Assembly: GCA_017577615.1 (NCBI GenBank)
Contig: PKRE01000006.1
Coordinates: forward strand, 62,001-126,000
DNA length: 64,000 nucleotides
Direction of reading: 5' to 3'
Source of the DNA: Gammaproteobacteria bacterium
GTDB lineage: Bacteria > Pseudomonadota > Gammaproteobacteria > Steroidobacterales > Steroidobacteraceae
Of the stretch, positions 1 through 9,476 are shown piece by piece (position 1 is the first letter of the stretch; the number at the start of each line of letters is the position of its first letter). Both the position numbers and the translations under genes were made by a program. Under the pieces are notes generated by a model. That model saw only the letters and a program-made list of their open reading frames with translations, did not search any database and was not told where the DNA came from.

Positions 1-1236
1 GACGATCTCGAGCAGTCGCTTGAGCGTGCCGCGGTTGCCTTCGAGAATGGCTCGTGCTCGCGCGCACATCGCCACGCGAGCCTCGTCATCGAGCAATAGA
101 CGAGTGACGGCTTCGCCGAGCGCCGTCGCATCGGCCACCTCAATCGCAGCGGCATTGTCGAGGAACAGTCGTGCGATATCCGGCGCATTGAAATTGTAGG
201 GACCGACGATGATCGGGCATTCGACGGCGGCAGGCTCGAGCAGCGTATGGCCGCCGATCGGCACGAGGCTGCCGCCTACGAACGCGACATCGGCCGCCGC
301 GTAGAACATGAGCAGCTCACCCAGGGTGTCGACGAGCACTACCTGCGTATCTGGCCCGACGGGCTCCTGGCGCGAACGGGTCGCGAAACGAACTCTCCGC
401 TCACGCAGCGAGTCGGCAACTGCCGTGAAGCGTTGCGGATGCCTTGGCACGAGCACGAGCAACGCGTTCGGGAAGCGCTCGCAGACGATGCGATGCGCTG
501 CGAGCGCAGCGCTTTCTTCGCCCTCGTGCGTGCTCGCCGCGATCCAGACCGGACGCTCAGCGAGCCATTCGGCGCGCCACGACCGTCCGGCATTCACGGT
601 GTCCGGCGGCACCTCGATGTCGAACTTGAGATTGCCCACGACCTCCACGTGCACGGCACCGATCGCGCGGAATCGCTCTGCATCCGTCGGGGATTGCGCC
701 GCCACACGCACGCGCTCGAGCGCGGCGCGGGTGACACTTCGCAAGAGTCCGTAGCGCCGCACCGATTTCTCTGACAGGCGGGCGCTCGCGAGCACGATGG
801 GAATCGCTCGTCGGCCGCACTCGCGGTACAAGTTCGGCCAGATCTCCGTTTCCATGATGATGCCCATGAGCGGGTGCACACGATCGAGGAAACGACGTGC
901 AGCCCCTGGCAAATCGTAAGGAAGATAGGCATGTGCGACAGAGTCACCGAACAGCGCCGCGACGCGCCCGGCACCCGTGGACGTGCCGGTCGTGACAAGA
1001 ATAGGCCGCTCGGGATAACGGCGCTGCAAGGCGCGCACGAGCACTGCGCTCGCCTGCACCTCTCCCACCGATACTGCATGCACCCAGATCGGCGCCTGCT
1101 CGAACCGTGCCCGAGTGAATCCGAAACGCTCTTGCCACCGCTCGTGCACCCCGTGCCCGCGACGTGAGCGCCACATCGTCGCCAACAAGGCGACGGGAGC
1201 CAGCAGATAGACGAGAACGGTGTAGAGAAGCCGCAT
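1..1236 (-). CDS. waaA: 3-deoxy-D-manno-octulosonic acid (Kdo) transferase, partial
   Basis: Transfers Kdo from CMP-Kdo to lipid IVA at the inner membrane, the first step of LPS core assembly. The reverse-strand frame opens at ATG 1236 (MRLLYTVLVYLLAPVALLATMW, an N-terminal membrane anchor) and stays open to the window edge, so the C-terminus is missing. Recognisable family stretches include WVHAVSVGEVQA, PLMGIIMETEIWPNL, WIAASTHEGEE and FVGGSLVPIGGHTLLEPA, which are the GT30 N-terminal domain and the nucleotide-binding C-terminal Rossmann half. The gene is divergent from the acyltransferase pair at 1328. The identification is firm; only the 3' end is absent. Confidence 0.95.
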   Translation of the reverse strand, partial: MRLLYTVLVYLLAPVALLATMWRSRRGHGVHERWQERFGFTRARFEQAPIWVHAVSVGEVQASAVLVRALQRRYPERPILVTTGTSTGAGRVAALFGDSVAHAYLPYDLPGAARRFLDRVHPLMGIIMETEIWPNLYRECGRRAIPIVLASARLSEKSVRRYGLLRSVTRAALERVRVAAQSPTDAERFRAIGAVHVEVVGNLKFDIEVPPDTVNAGRSWRAEWLAERPVWIAASTHEGEESAALAAHRIVCERFPNALLVLVPRHPQRFTAVADSLRERRVRFATRSRQEPVGPDTQVVLVDTLGELLMFYAAADVAFVGGSLVPIGGHTLLEPAAVECPIIVGPYNFNAPDIARLFLDNAAAIEVADATALGEAVTRLLLDDEARVAMCARARAILEGNRGTLKRLLEIV

Positions 1237-1327
1237 GGATGAGGAAACGTTAGTATTTGGCTTTTCGACTTGCGACGTACCGGCATGGTACTCGACGGCA
1301 CGAGCGCAATCTTAGAGTTCGAGCAGC

Positions 1328-2290
1328 ATGTCTGGCCTTTCCTCAGCGTCGACCAGCAATCGTACGCGCCCTCCCGTGCGAGTAGCGCTGTATCGCTTCT
1401 TGGGGCCTCGCTATTGGGGCCTGTGGATTGCGCTTGGTTTCGTCCGAATCATCAACCTGCTGCCGTTCAGAGCGCAGATGGCGGTCGGGCGTGCGCTCGG
1501 CAGGCTCGCACATGCGTTCAGCCGGCGCGATCGTCACATCGCGCGCGTCAACGTGAGGCTGTGCTTGCCCGAGCTGTCCGAGCGTCAGCAAGCCGAGCTG
1601 GTGCGGGCCCACTTCGAGGCGCTTGGCTGCGCCATCTTCGAAACCGGCCTCGTCTGGTGGGCAACTGACAAACGCTTGCGTCGGCTCATCCAGTTCGAGG
1701 GCGTCGAGCACCTGCATCGTGCGCTCGAGCTAGGCCGGGGGGCGTTGCTGCTGACTGCGCACTTCACGACGCTCGAGATGGGTGCACGCGCGCTCACATT
1801 GCTGGGGCCGACCAGCATCACCTATCTCACCCCGAGCAATCCGCTCATCGCGGAGCTCTCGCGACGAGGGCGTGCGCGGCACACGGTCCAGGCGATTCCG
1901 AGCGATCAAGTGCGCGACCTGCTGCAAAACTTGAAGAACAACGTGCCGGTCTGGTACGCGCCGGACCAGCGCTTCACACAAAAGAGCAGTGCCATCGTGC
2001 CCTTCTTCGGCCAACCTGCAGCCTCGAACGTCGCGACCTCGCGCTTGGCGAAGATCTCGCGTGCGCCCGTGCTGCCATATTTCCCCGAGCGGCGCGCAGA
2101 CAACAGCGGTTACATCGTGCGGATTTATCCCCCGCTCGAAAACTTCCCGAGCGACGATCCGGTTGCAGACACGAGGCGGTTCCACGAAATGATCGAAGCT
2201 CATGTCAGGCGCTGCCCGGCTCAGTACCTGTGGGCTTACAAGCGTTTCAAGCGCCCAGGCTACGATCCGTACGCGACGAACGGCGGCTGA
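1328..2290 (+). CDS. LpxL/HtrB-family lipid A acyltransferase (first copy)
   Basis: Adds a secondary acyl chain to Kdo2-lipid IVA on the cytoplasmic face of the inner membrane. The 320-residue product has the usual family length, a hydrophobic N-terminal segment (about residues 29-47) and the catalytic HX4E motif (H145, E150 in AHFTTLEMG). The C-terminal WAYKRFKRP corresponds to the conserved W-x-x-(R/K)RF-K tail. It is followed after 113 bp by a clear paralogue, so the two probably acylate different positions or use different chain lengths. Which is LpxL-like and which LpxM-like cannot be told from sequence alone. No strong Shine-Dalgarno precedes ATG 1328. Confidence 0.93.
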   Translation: MSGLSSASTSNRTRPPVRVALYRFLGPRYWGLWIALGFVRIINLLPFRAQMAVGRALGRLAHAFSRRDRHIARVNVRLCLPELSERQQAELVRAHFEALGCAIFETGLVWWATDKRLRRLIQFEGVEHLHRALELGRGALLLTAHFTTLEMGARALTLLGPTSITYLTPSNPLIAELSRRGRARHTVQAIPSDQVRDLLQNLKNNVPVWYAPDQRFTQKSSAIVPFFGQPAASNVATSRLAKISRAPVLPYFPERRADNSGYIVRIYPPLENFPSDDPVADTRRFHEMIEAHVRRCPAQYLWAYKRFKRPGYDPYATNGG

Positions 2291-2403
2291 CGGTCCGGGG
2301 TGGATCCGCGCAAACGAGGGGCCATATCTCGCAGCGGCGACCCAGATCCAACCGGTAGACTGTCAACCTGCGGGCCAACCCAGAAAAACAGGAGTTGCTG
2401 TTC

Positions 2404-3336
2404 TTGTCGACCAACGACAAACGTCAAAACTCGTTCCGTCAATTGCTTCATCCGCGCTACTGGCCGACTTGGCTCGCGCTCGGGGCACTGCGCGTCCTCG
2501 AACCGCTGCCATACCCGTTTCTGCTTTGGCTCGGTCGCGCCATCGGCGCCGTTCTCGTCCGGCTGCCGCTCGAGTTCGTGCACATTGCGCGGCGAAATCT
2601 CGAGCTGTGCTTGCCCGAGCTGTCACGCGAGGAACGCGAGCGCATCCTGCGTGCGCACTTCCAGAGCGTTGGAATCGGCCTGTTTGAAACCGCGATCGCA
2701 TGGTGGAGCTCCGACGCACGCATTCTCAAGCTGACTCATGTTGAAGGCATGGAGCATCTGACTGCTGCGCTCGAGCGCGGGCGCGGGGTGATCCTGCTCA
2801 GCGCTCACTTCACAACGCTCGAGATGGGCGGGCGCGCGCTCTGCGCACGTATCGAGACCAACATCATGTACCGCCCTACCAATAACCCCGTGCTCGAGCG
2901 CTTCCTTGCGCGCAATCGGGGCCGCAAAGCCAAGCGAGCGATTCCGCGCGACGACGTACGCACGCTGATTGCGGCGTTGAAGGCGAACGAAGCGGTGTGG
3001 TATGCCCCGGATCAGAGCTACCGCAAGAAGGGTGCGGAGATGGTGCCGTTCTTTGGCATCCCGGCAGCAACGAACACCGCGACGTCGAGGATCGCGCGCA
3101 TGACCGGTGCCGCAGTGCTGCCGTACTTCCCTGAACGCTTGCCCGGAGGACGAGGCTATCGCTTGGTGATACAGCCGATGCTTCAGAACTTCCCGAGCGA
3201 CAGTCCCTACGAGGACGCACGAACCTTCAACGCGCTCATTGAAGAGCACGTGCGTAAGGTGCCCGATCAGTATCTCTGGATACACCGCCGCTTCAAAGGA
3301 TTGAGCGCGGACTATCCGGATTACTACAGACGCTGA
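2404..3336 (+). CDS. LpxL/LpxM-family lipid A acyltransferase (second copy)
   Basis: Paralogue of the upstream acyltransferase. It shares the HFTTLEMG catalytic block, the WYAPDQ..KK motif, PFFGIPAATNTATSRIA, LPYFPER and the WIHRRFKG C-terminus. The frame is open from TTG 2395, but the ribosome-binding site AGGAG at 2390-2394 lies 9 nt before TTG 2404, so 2404 is the better start (310 aa). The tandem arrangement next to waaA and kdkA places it in lipid A/inner-core biosynthesis. It ends 56 bp from the convergent Kdo kinase gene. Confidence 0.92.
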   Translation: MSTNDKRQNSFRQLLHPRYWPTWLALGALRVLEPLPYPFLLWLGRAIGAVLVRLPLEFVHIARRNLELCLPELSREERERILRAHFQSVGIGLFETAIAWWSSDARILKLTHVEGMEHLTAALERGRGVILLSAHFTTLEMGGRALCARIETNIMYRPTNNPVLERFLARNRGRKAKRAIPRDDVRTLIAALKANEAVWYAPDQSYRKKGAEMVPFFGIPAATNTATSRIARMTGAAVLPYFPERLPGGRGYRLVIQPMLQNFPSDSPYEDARTFNALIEEHVRKVPDQYLWIHRRFKGLSADYPDYYRR

Positions 3337-3392
3337 GGGTTGGGGCTGGAGGCTGGAGCCAGCGCCGCGAGCCCCACGCCCCGAGCTCACCT

Positions 3393-4133
3393 TCACCGTG
3401 CTTGCTCGTAGCCGTGCAGGAGCGCGCGCCACTGAGCATCATCGAGCGTGGCTCCAGTTGCGGCCGTGACCTTCTCGAGCGAGCGATGCAGGCGCTCGAG
3501 CACCCGCCGTTCCCATCCGCCGCGCGATCGGATACGCCCTCGATCGAAATCGATCAGGTAGATACGAGGCACGGAGGACGGCGCCTCGTGCGTCGCCAGC
3601 AACACGTTGTGAGCATTGAGATCGGCGTGATACACCCCATGCGCGTGGAACCTCGCGATCGTGGCGCCGATCTGGCGCCACACATCGGCTTCGACGCGCC
3701 CCGCACGGAGCGCCTGCGCCAAAGTCGCGGTGTGTTCCACCATGACCGTGATGAGGTCCGCGGTGTAACTCATACCCCGTCTCAAGTAACGTGCGGCCAC
3801 GGGTCGAGGCACCGGCAACCCTCGCGCATATAGCATCGCTAGCAGCCGCCATTCGGCGAAAGAACGCGTGCGTTCAGCACCCATCCATAGGTACCGGTCT
3901 GTTGCCACCTTGGCCGCGAGCCCCCCGCGACGGTAGTGCCGCAAAATCCATCGCTCGCCTTGGTGTCGAATGACAGCCACCGACCCTCTTCCGCCGGGAA
4001 TATGCTCGAGCGCGCCACGAGCAGCCCACTCGTCGATCGCGAACAGCTCCGAAAGTCCATGACGGACATACGCGGCGTCGTATAGGATGCAGCCATCTGG
4101 AACGGGTGTGGAGCGTGCCTCGATCAGCTGCAT
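3393..4133 (-). CDS. kdkA: Kdo kinase (3-deoxy-D-manno-octulosonic acid kinase)
   Basis: Phosphorylates Kdo at O-4 in LPS that carries a single phosphorylated Kdo. The 246-residue protein has the RIO/KdkA-type kinase fold. Visible are an N-terminal GGRGS loop, the lysine-poor 'WILRHYRRGG' strand, the catalytic loop HADLNAHN (D171, N176) and the metal-binding LIDFDRGR (D195, in place of DFG). C-terminal GWERRVLERLHRSLEK is typical of the family. Its presence suggests an inner core with one Kdo plus phosphate, as in Haemophilus, Vibrio and Xanthomonas. Convergent with the acyltransferase pair. Confidence 0.93.
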   Translation of the reverse strand: MQLIEARSTPVPDGCILYDAAYVRHGLSELFAIDEWAARGALEHIPGGRGSVAVIRHQGERWILRHYRRGGLAAKVATDRYLWMGAERTRSFAEWRLLAMLYARGLPVPRPVAARYLRRGMSYTADLITVMVEHTATLAQALRAGRVEADVWRQIGATIARFHAHGVYHADLNAHNVLLATHEAPSSVPRIYLIDFDRGRIRSRGGWERRVLERLHRSLEKVTAATGATLDDAQWRALLHGYEQAR

Positions 4134-4350
4134 GACAACGAGACCTTGAATTCAGCGCCGCAGGCGCTGACGACGACGAGAAGCACCTCGATGCTCATTC
4201 CCATACAATTGGCGGGCTTCGGCACGTTGCCGAGATTATGACTCATGTCGGTGTACGCATAGAGAAAAGGAACTGGCCTCAGCAGCGTTTTCCTCGCGAC
4301 TGAGCTCGTCGGACTGCGCCTGGTGCGACACGGCACCGCCAATCGATTCC

Positions 4351-5409
4351 ATGCCTCGAACCCTCGACTTCGTTCCCCGCAGCGTCTGCATCCTGCGCCT
4401 GTCTGCGATCGGTGATACGTGCCACGTGCTGCCCGTCGTCCGCACCTTACAACGCGCGTGGCCGGATACGGTCTTCACCTGGATCATCGGCCGCGTTGAG
4501 GCAAAGCTGCTCGGCCACATCCCGGACATCGAGTTCGTCGTCGTCGACAAATCGAAAACGATCGACTCTTACCGCAGTCTGCGTCAGAGACTGAAGAATC
4601 GGCAGTTCGACGTCCTCATGCACATGCAGCTCGCCTTTCGAGCGAGCGTGCTCTCGACTGCAGTGCGGGCGCCGGTCAAACTCGGCTTCGATCGCCAGCG
4701 AGCCCGTGAGCTGCAGTGGCTCTTCACCACGCATCAAATACGCCCGGCCGAGCGTCAACACGTCATGGATTCGTTGTTTGGCTTCGCCGAGGCATTCCAG
4801 GTTCGAGACAAGCTCCTGCGCTGGGACATTCCCATTCCGGAATCAGCCCATGCATATGCACGCAAAGTCATCGAGGACGGCGAGCAGGCGATGATCATCA
4901 GCCCCTGTTCAAGCCATCCATTGCGCAATTGGCGTGCCGAGCACTACGCGCAGGTGGGCGACTATGCAGCGCGCACGCTCGGGCTCAAGGTCGTGCTGTG
5001 TGGCGGACGCACCGAGGCCGAACGACAAATGGGCCTCGAGATCGAGCGGCGCATGAAGCAACCCTGTTTGAACACGATCGGACAAGACACGCTGCTCGAG
5101 CTGCTCGCCACTTTGCAGCGTGCGACGGTGCTCCTAACCCCCGACTCTGGCCCGGCCCACATGGCCACCGCGGTTGGCACACCGGTGGTCGGTTTGTACG
5201 CCGCGACGAATCCTGAGCGAAGCGGCCCGTATCTGAGCCGGCAATGGTGCGTAGACAAATACGACATGGCCGCACGTCGATTCTTGGGCAAGCCTGCTTC
5301 GGAGCTGCCATGGACCACCAAGATCGAGCGACCCGGCGTGATGGAGCTCATCACGCCCGACGAGGTCATCGACAAGCTTTGTGCCCTGCTGCGTGCGCGC
5401 CAACGATAG
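4351..5409 (+). CDS. Glycosyltransferase family 9 protein (LPS heptosyltransferase)
   Basis: GT9 enzymes transfer ADP-heptose to the inner core. The 352-residue product opens with the family's ILRLSAIGDTCHVLPVVRTL. It has an acceptor-side N-terminal Rossmann domain and a donor-binding C-terminal domain with SPCSSHPLRNW, VVLCGGRTEAE and LLTPDSGPAHMATAVGTPVVGLYA, where the aspartate and SGPAH contact ADP-heptose. WaaC- or WaaF-type specificity cannot be assigned from sequence. It is divergent from kdkA across a 217-bp gap with no other supported gene. No strong ribosome-binding site precedes ATG 4351, but the start fits the family N-terminus. Confidence 0.92.
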   Translation: MPRTLDFVPRSVCILRLSAIGDTCHVLPVVRTLQRAWPDTVFTWIIGRVEAKLLGHIPDIEFVVVDKSKTIDSYRSLRQRLKNRQFDVLMHMQLAFRASVLSTAVRAPVKLGFDRQRARELQWLFTTHQIRPAERQHVMDSLFGFAEAFQVRDKLLRWDIPIPESAHAYARKVIEDGEQAMIISPCSSHPLRNWRAEHYAQVGDYAARTLGLKVVLCGGRTEAERQMGLEIERRMKQPCLNTIGQDTLLELLATLQRATVLLTPDSGPAHMATAVGTPVVGLYAATNPERSGPYLSRQWCVDKYDMAARRFLGKPASELPWTTKIERPGVMELITPDEVIDKLCALLRARQR

Positions 5410-5477
5410 ACGCGGGCTAGCACACGTTGTAGGCGCCCGGGAGCGCGACCTTGCTCCCTATTCCCCCATTCCTGTCC

Positions 5478-6557
5478 CTATAGGCCCCAATAACCAAGCC
5501 GCGCCCGCGCCTGCAGCCTGCGCCAGAGGTTAAGCGGTTTGCCTTTGAGACCTCGGCGGCCTTGCTCGATGGCCGCTTGTGCTGCATCCAGCACTCGCTC
5601 GCTCGAGCGACCGTCACGATATGGGTGGATATGTCGCGTATACGTTTCAATGGCCTGCCGCAGCGAATCGGGATACTCGAATGCGCGTCTGAGCGCAGGC
5701 TCGACCTCGTCGATGCTTTCTACGTTGAGTAAATGAGGCCCTGGCCTGGTATTGCGGAACGTCACCACCGGCTTGTGCTGCATGAGAAACTCCGGCACGA
5801 CGGACGAGGTATCGGACAGCAGCACGTGTGCGCGAACGTACAGCTGGAGGATGTCGTCGGTTTCGACGAATGTCACGTTTGGCCCTGCCAGCGCCCGATA
5901 GCTCTCGACCACATCGGGTGCCATCTTCGGATGCAGCGTCAGCAACCACCGCCATTCGCCTTTGGCAGCAAGGCGGGCGATCGTGTCTCGCAGAATGCGG
6001 GCAGAGCTCAGGCGTTCGGTGAAGGTCGACGCATAGAGCACGGTCGGCCGCTGCGGTTCGAGCTTCGCGTATTCACCGCTGAAAAGAGGATCGAGCTTCG
6101 GCCAGCCCGTCTCGACCACGCGAAAATATCCATGTCGTTCGGCGAGTGCCAGAAAAGGCTGTGTCGTGGCCGGACCTTGCGTGCAATACAGATCGAACCA
6201 ACCGCGCACACGGAAATGCCCGCGCTCGTCACTGCGTTTGCTGACGTTGAAGCCGTGGAAGATCTCGACTTTGAGGCCCGGAAAGAAATCCGGCACCCAA
6301 TTACCGGGCACGAACACCGCGTCCGGACGCCAGCGGCGCACCTGCGCTACTGTCTCCAAGCGTTGCTCGTCCTCTCTCAAGAAGCGCGCAAGCCCGGCTT
6401 TCTCGATGAACCAGGCTGCCTCGTCACCGCGCGCGCGAATCGCTCTCTGCAGCGGACGTAGGATGGCGAAAGCGTACAGCTCGGAGACGAAGAACAGGTA
6501 CCTGGCCACGTTATCCCGCAGAGCGCGAACGATCCGAAGGCGCGCATTGTAGCGCAC
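5478..6557 (-). CDS. CDP-glycerol glycerophosphotransferase-like protein in the LPS locus
   Basis: Resembles the CDP-glycerol:poly(glycerophosphate) transferase/TagB-TagF fold. Visible features are VFVPGNWVPDFFPGLKVEIFHGFNVSKR (catalytic-type His in HGFN), LYCTQGPA, VVETGWPKLDPLF, VLYASTFTERL, WLLTLHPKM and the C-terminal LLSDTSSVVPEFLMQHKPVV block containing the S/T-S-x-x-x-E donor-site signature. The frame is open upstream to GTG 6608. GTG 6557, preceded by AGAGG with 5-nt spacing, is the better-supported start (359 aa). Convergent with the GT9 gene and divergent from the GT2 gene. It probably adds a glycerol-phosphate-like or other CDP-activated group to the core; the actual substrate is unknown. 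Confidence 0.8.
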   Translation of the reverse strand: MRYNARLRIVRALRDNVARYLFFVSELYAFAILRPLQRAIRARGDEAAWFIEKAGLARFLREDEQRLETVAQVRRWRPDAVFVPGNWVPDFFPGLKVEIFHGFNVSKRSDERGHFRVRGWFDLYCTQGPATTQPFLALAERHGYFRVVETGWPKLDPLFSGEYAKLEPQRPTVLYASTFTERLSSARILRDTIARLAAKGEWRWLLTLHPKMAPDVVESYRALAGPNVTFVETDDILQLYVRAHVLLSDTSSVVPEFLMQHKPVVTFRNTRPGPHLLNVESIDEVEPALRRAFEYPDSLRQAIETYTRHIHPYRDGRSSERVLDAAQAAIEQGRRGLKGKPLNLWRRLQARARLGYWGL

Positions 6558-6625
6558 GCGTGCCTCTGGGCGCCGGCGCGGACTCGTGTGACACTTACAA
6601 GTCTGCACACGTTGGTAGCAAGGGG

Positions 6626-7453
6626 ATGTCGATCCGCATGAGCTCGAGCGAGCTGTTGCCGCTGACCCTGATCGTCATTGCGCGTGACGAGGCTGCAGTG
6701 ATCGGCCGCTGTCTCGACAGCGTGCCGTTTGCGGCGGAGAAGATCGTTGTCGATTCGGGCAGTACCGACGGCACGCCGGAGGTGGCCGCCAAACATGGCG
6801 CGCGCGTTGTTCATCAACCGTGGCTGGGCTTCGGTCCTCAGCGAAACTTCGCGAGCACACAGGCGCGCCACGATTGGATCTTGATGCTGGATGCCGACGA
6901 GTCCCTCTCGCCCGCCCTCGTCGAGGAAATGCGAGCGCGCCTGCCGCAGCTCATGGCATCCGATGCTGCCGGCGCCATCTTGCGACGGCAGACGTGGTAC
7001 ATGGGCGCACCGATGCGCTGGTACCGCCCCATGGTGGGGGAAAAGCTCGGTCGGCTCTACCATCGCGGCCGTGCGCGCTGGACCGATGTGCGCGTGCACG
7101 AATCGCTCAAGTTCGACGGTCCTACCGTCACGTTTCGAGCCCCGTTCGTCCATCATCACAATCCGACCCTTGCGCATCGGCAGCTCAAGATATTGCGTTA
7201 CTCCGAGCTCAAAGCCCGAGATTGGCTCGATCGCAACAGGCCGGTGCGCTTGTGGACGTGCCCCCTCGTTTTCATCGCGGCGTTCCTGAAGGATTACGTG
7301 CTGCGGTTGGGCATCCTTGACGGCGGCCGCGGATTCGTCGTCTCGCAAGTTGCCGCCAGCTATGCCGTATACAAGCGGATGCGCTATTACGAGATGCATC
7401 GCAATCCGGCCTCGCGCGAGCTGGCCGGTAAGCTGCTGGGGTTGGATCCGTGA
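6626..7453 (+). CDS. WaaE/KdtX-family glycosyltransferase 2 (LPS core)
   Basis: A GT-A fold glycosyltransferase of the LPS-core beta-glucosyltransferase type. LTLIVIARDEAAVIGRCLDSV opens the domain, then VVDSGSTDGT, the LMLDADES metal-binding DxD-type motif, and RARWTDVRVHE with a histidine-rich HHHNP segment. The C-terminal part contains a short hydrophobic stretch (LVFIAAFLKDYVLR) that may sit against the inner membrane. ATG 6626 and ATG 6638 are both plausible starts; AGGGG at 6621-6625 suits 6638 better. The asparagine-synthase-like gene starts 23 bp downstream, so the two are likely co-transcribed. Confidence 0.9.
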   Translation: MSIRMSSSELLPLTLIVIARDEAAVIGRCLDSVPFAAEKIVVDSGSTDGTPEVAAKHGARVVHQPWLGFGPQRNFASTQARHDWILMLDADESLSPALVEEMRARLPQLMASDAAGAILRRQTWYMGAPMRWYRPMVGEKLGRLYHRGRARWTDVRVHESLKFDGPTVTFRAPFVHHHNPTLAHRQLKILRYSELKARDWLDRNRPVRLWTCPLVFIAAFLKDYVLRLGILDGGRGFVVSQVAASYAVYKRMRYYEMHRNPASRELAGKLLGLDP

Positions 7454-7475
7454 CTCATTGCTGGAAAGCCCGCTG

Positions 7476-9407
7476 ATGTGCGGCATCACAGGATTTCTCG
7501 GATCGGAACCGGTCAGCGTCGCCACACTCGAGGCAATGACGCGCACGTTGGCGCATCGCGGTCCCGACGATGCCGCCGTGTGGTGTGACGAGACTGCCGG
7601 TATCGGGCTCGGACACCGTCGTCTGGCGATCATCGACCTCTCGCCACAAGGACGTCAGCCGATGCACTCGCACTCCGGACGCTATGTCATCGTCTTCAAT
7701 GGCGAGATATACAACTTCAAGGATCTGCATGCCGAGCTCACCGCATGTGGACACCGCTTTCGCGGTCATTCCGACACAGAAGTGTTGCTTGCAGCATTCG
7801 ATGAATGGGGCATCGAGCGGACGCTCGAGCGCGCGAATGGCATGTTCGCGTTCGCCCTCTGGGATCGAACCGAGCATGTGCTGCACCTCGCTCGAGATCG
7901 GGTCGGGAAGAAACCCCTGTACTATGGCTGGGCCGGCAAGACGCTCTTGTTCGGCTCGGAATTGAAGGCGCTCCTTGCCTTCCCAGCGTTCAGACCCGAG
8001 GTGGACCGCAACTCGCTCACCCTGTTCCTCAGGCACAACTATGTGCCTGCACCATGGTGCATCCTGCGCAGCGTCTTCAAGGTGCTACCCGGCACTTTCG
8101 TGTCCTTTCGTGCCGCAGACAGCGACAAGGGCGCGGCCGCACACGATCCGCTGCGTGCTTGCCGGCGGTACTGGGACAGTCAGCGCGTGCTCAGTGCGGC
8201 GCTCGACGATCCGCTTCGCGCCAGCGAGAGCGACATCATCGCGCAGCTCGATGCGCTGCTGCGCGACACCGTGCGGCTGCGAATGTATGCAGATGTGCCG
8301 CTCGGGGCATTCTTGTCTGGCGGCACGGACTCGTCGACCACCGTTGCGCTCATGCAAGCACAGTCAAGTCAACGAGTACGAACGTTCTCGATCGGATTTC
8401 ACGATGCGCGACACAACGAAGCCGACCTCGCCCGCGCCGTCGCTCATCATCTCGGCACCGACCATACCGAGCTCTACGTGACGGGCACAGATGCGCTCGA
8501 AGTGGTGCCGCAGCTACCGCACATCTTCGACGAGCCCTTTGCAGACTCGTCGCAGATCCCGACTTATCTCGTCGCGAAGCTTGCACGTCAAAGCGTCAGC
8601 GTTGCCTTGTCGGGCGACGGGGGTGATGAGCTTTTTTTCGGCTACGGGCGCTATCAGCGTGCATTGAATGTCTGGCGGTGGCTGCAACGAACGCCGCACC
8701 CGCTGCGGGCAGCCTTGACACGAGCGCTCGGCAAACATGCCGGTCAGGAAGGCCGCACGAACAAGCTTGCCCTGCTTGCGAGCGAGCTGAGCGCACCGTC
8801 GATAGTCGATGTTTACAGAGACCGCGTCTCCCGCTGGCGCTTTCCGCAGGCCGTGGTGCCTGACGCAGGTGAGCATGCCACTGTCTTCACCGAACCTGCT
8901 GCGCAGGTTCAAAACGGTGACGACGCCCACAAACTGATGTACTTGGACCTGGTCACGTACCTGCCGGAGGACATTCTGACGAAGGTGGATCGCGCCACGA
9001 TGGCGCTGGGCCTGGAAGCCCGGGCACCGCTTCTCGATCATCGCGTCGTCGAGCTCGCGTTCCGCATTCCACTCGAGCTCAAGTACCGCAGTAACGAGCA
9101 AAAGTGGATACTGAAGCAGCTGCTCCGGAAGTATCTTCCGGATCCGCTCGTGTTCCGGCCCAAGAAAGGCTTCGGCGCACCCGTCGGCGATTGGCTGCAA
9201 GGCCCGCTACGAGCGTGGGCATCCGATCTACTGAATCCCGAGCGCCTGCGCCGCGACGGACATTTCGACGCCACGCGCGTCAGCCGCATCTGGCATGAAT
9301 TCCTGGACGGTGAGCGCAAATGGCACACTCATCTATGGAGCATCCTCATGTTCCAGGCGTGGGCGGATTGGCTCGCGCACTTTCGTTCCCAACTCTCGGC
9401 GGAGTAA
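7476..9407 (+). CDS. asnB: Glutamine-hydrolysing asparagine synthase (AsnB-type amidotransferase)
   Basis: 643 residues. The frame is open further upstream, but the true start must be ATG 7476 because the class II glutaminase nucleophile must be Cys2 (MCGITGFLG). The N-terminal Ntn-glutaminase domain carries RGPDD and NGEIYNF. The C-terminal synthetase domain has the PPi-loop SGGTDSS (about residue 280) and SGDGGDELFFGYGRY, and ends near residue 640. It converts aspartate to asparagine, but in LPS and O-antigen loci relatives amidate sugar carboxylates. Its position between a core glycosyltransferase and DUF6165 makes a role in cell-surface sugar amidation possible; that is inference. Confidence 0.92.
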   Translation: MCGITGFLGSEPVSVATLEAMTRTLAHRGPDDAAVWCDETAGIGLGHRRLAIIDLSPQGRQPMHSHSGRYVIVFNGEIYNFKDLHAELTACGHRFRGHSDTEVLLAAFDEWGIERTLERANGMFAFALWDRTEHVLHLARDRVGKKPLYYGWAGKTLLFGSELKALLAFPAFRPEVDRNSLTLFLRHNYVPAPWCILRSVFKVLPGTFVSFRAADSDKGAAAHDPLRACRRYWDSQRVLSAALDDPLRASESDIIAQLDALLRDTVRLRMYADVPLGAFLSGGTDSSTTVALMQAQSSQRVRTFSIGFHDARHNEADLARAVAHHLGTDHTELYVTGTDALEVVPQLPHIFDEPFADSSQIPTYLVAKLARQSVSVALSGDGGDELFFGYGRYQRALNVWRWLQRTPHPLRAALTRALGKHAGQEGRTNKLALLASELSAPSIVDVYRDRVSRWRFPQAVVPDAGEHATVFTEPAAQVQNGDDAHKLMYLDLVTYLPEDILTKVDRATMALGLEARAPLLDHRVVELAFRIPLELKYRSNEQKWILKQLLRKYLPDPLVFRPKKGFGAPVGDWLQGPLRAWASDLLNPERLRRDGHFDATRVSRIWHEFLDGERKWHTHLWSILMFQAWADWLAHFRSQLSAE

Positions 9408-9476
9408 GGTACTGTACCATTCAGGTCACGTTCGCTGCATCGAAACGCCCTCCGCGCACACACGACCGATACGATC

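Noticed and set aside
4134..4350. Small open frame between kdkA and the GT9 gene
   Set aside because: No ribosome-binding site or motif; the 217-bp gap is most simply a divergent promoter region.
6377..7633. Open frame of 418 codons antisense to the GT2 gene
   Set aside because: Overlaps the well-supported glycosyltransferase and the start of asnB on the other strand; its translation shows no family motif and is the usual high-GC antisense opening.
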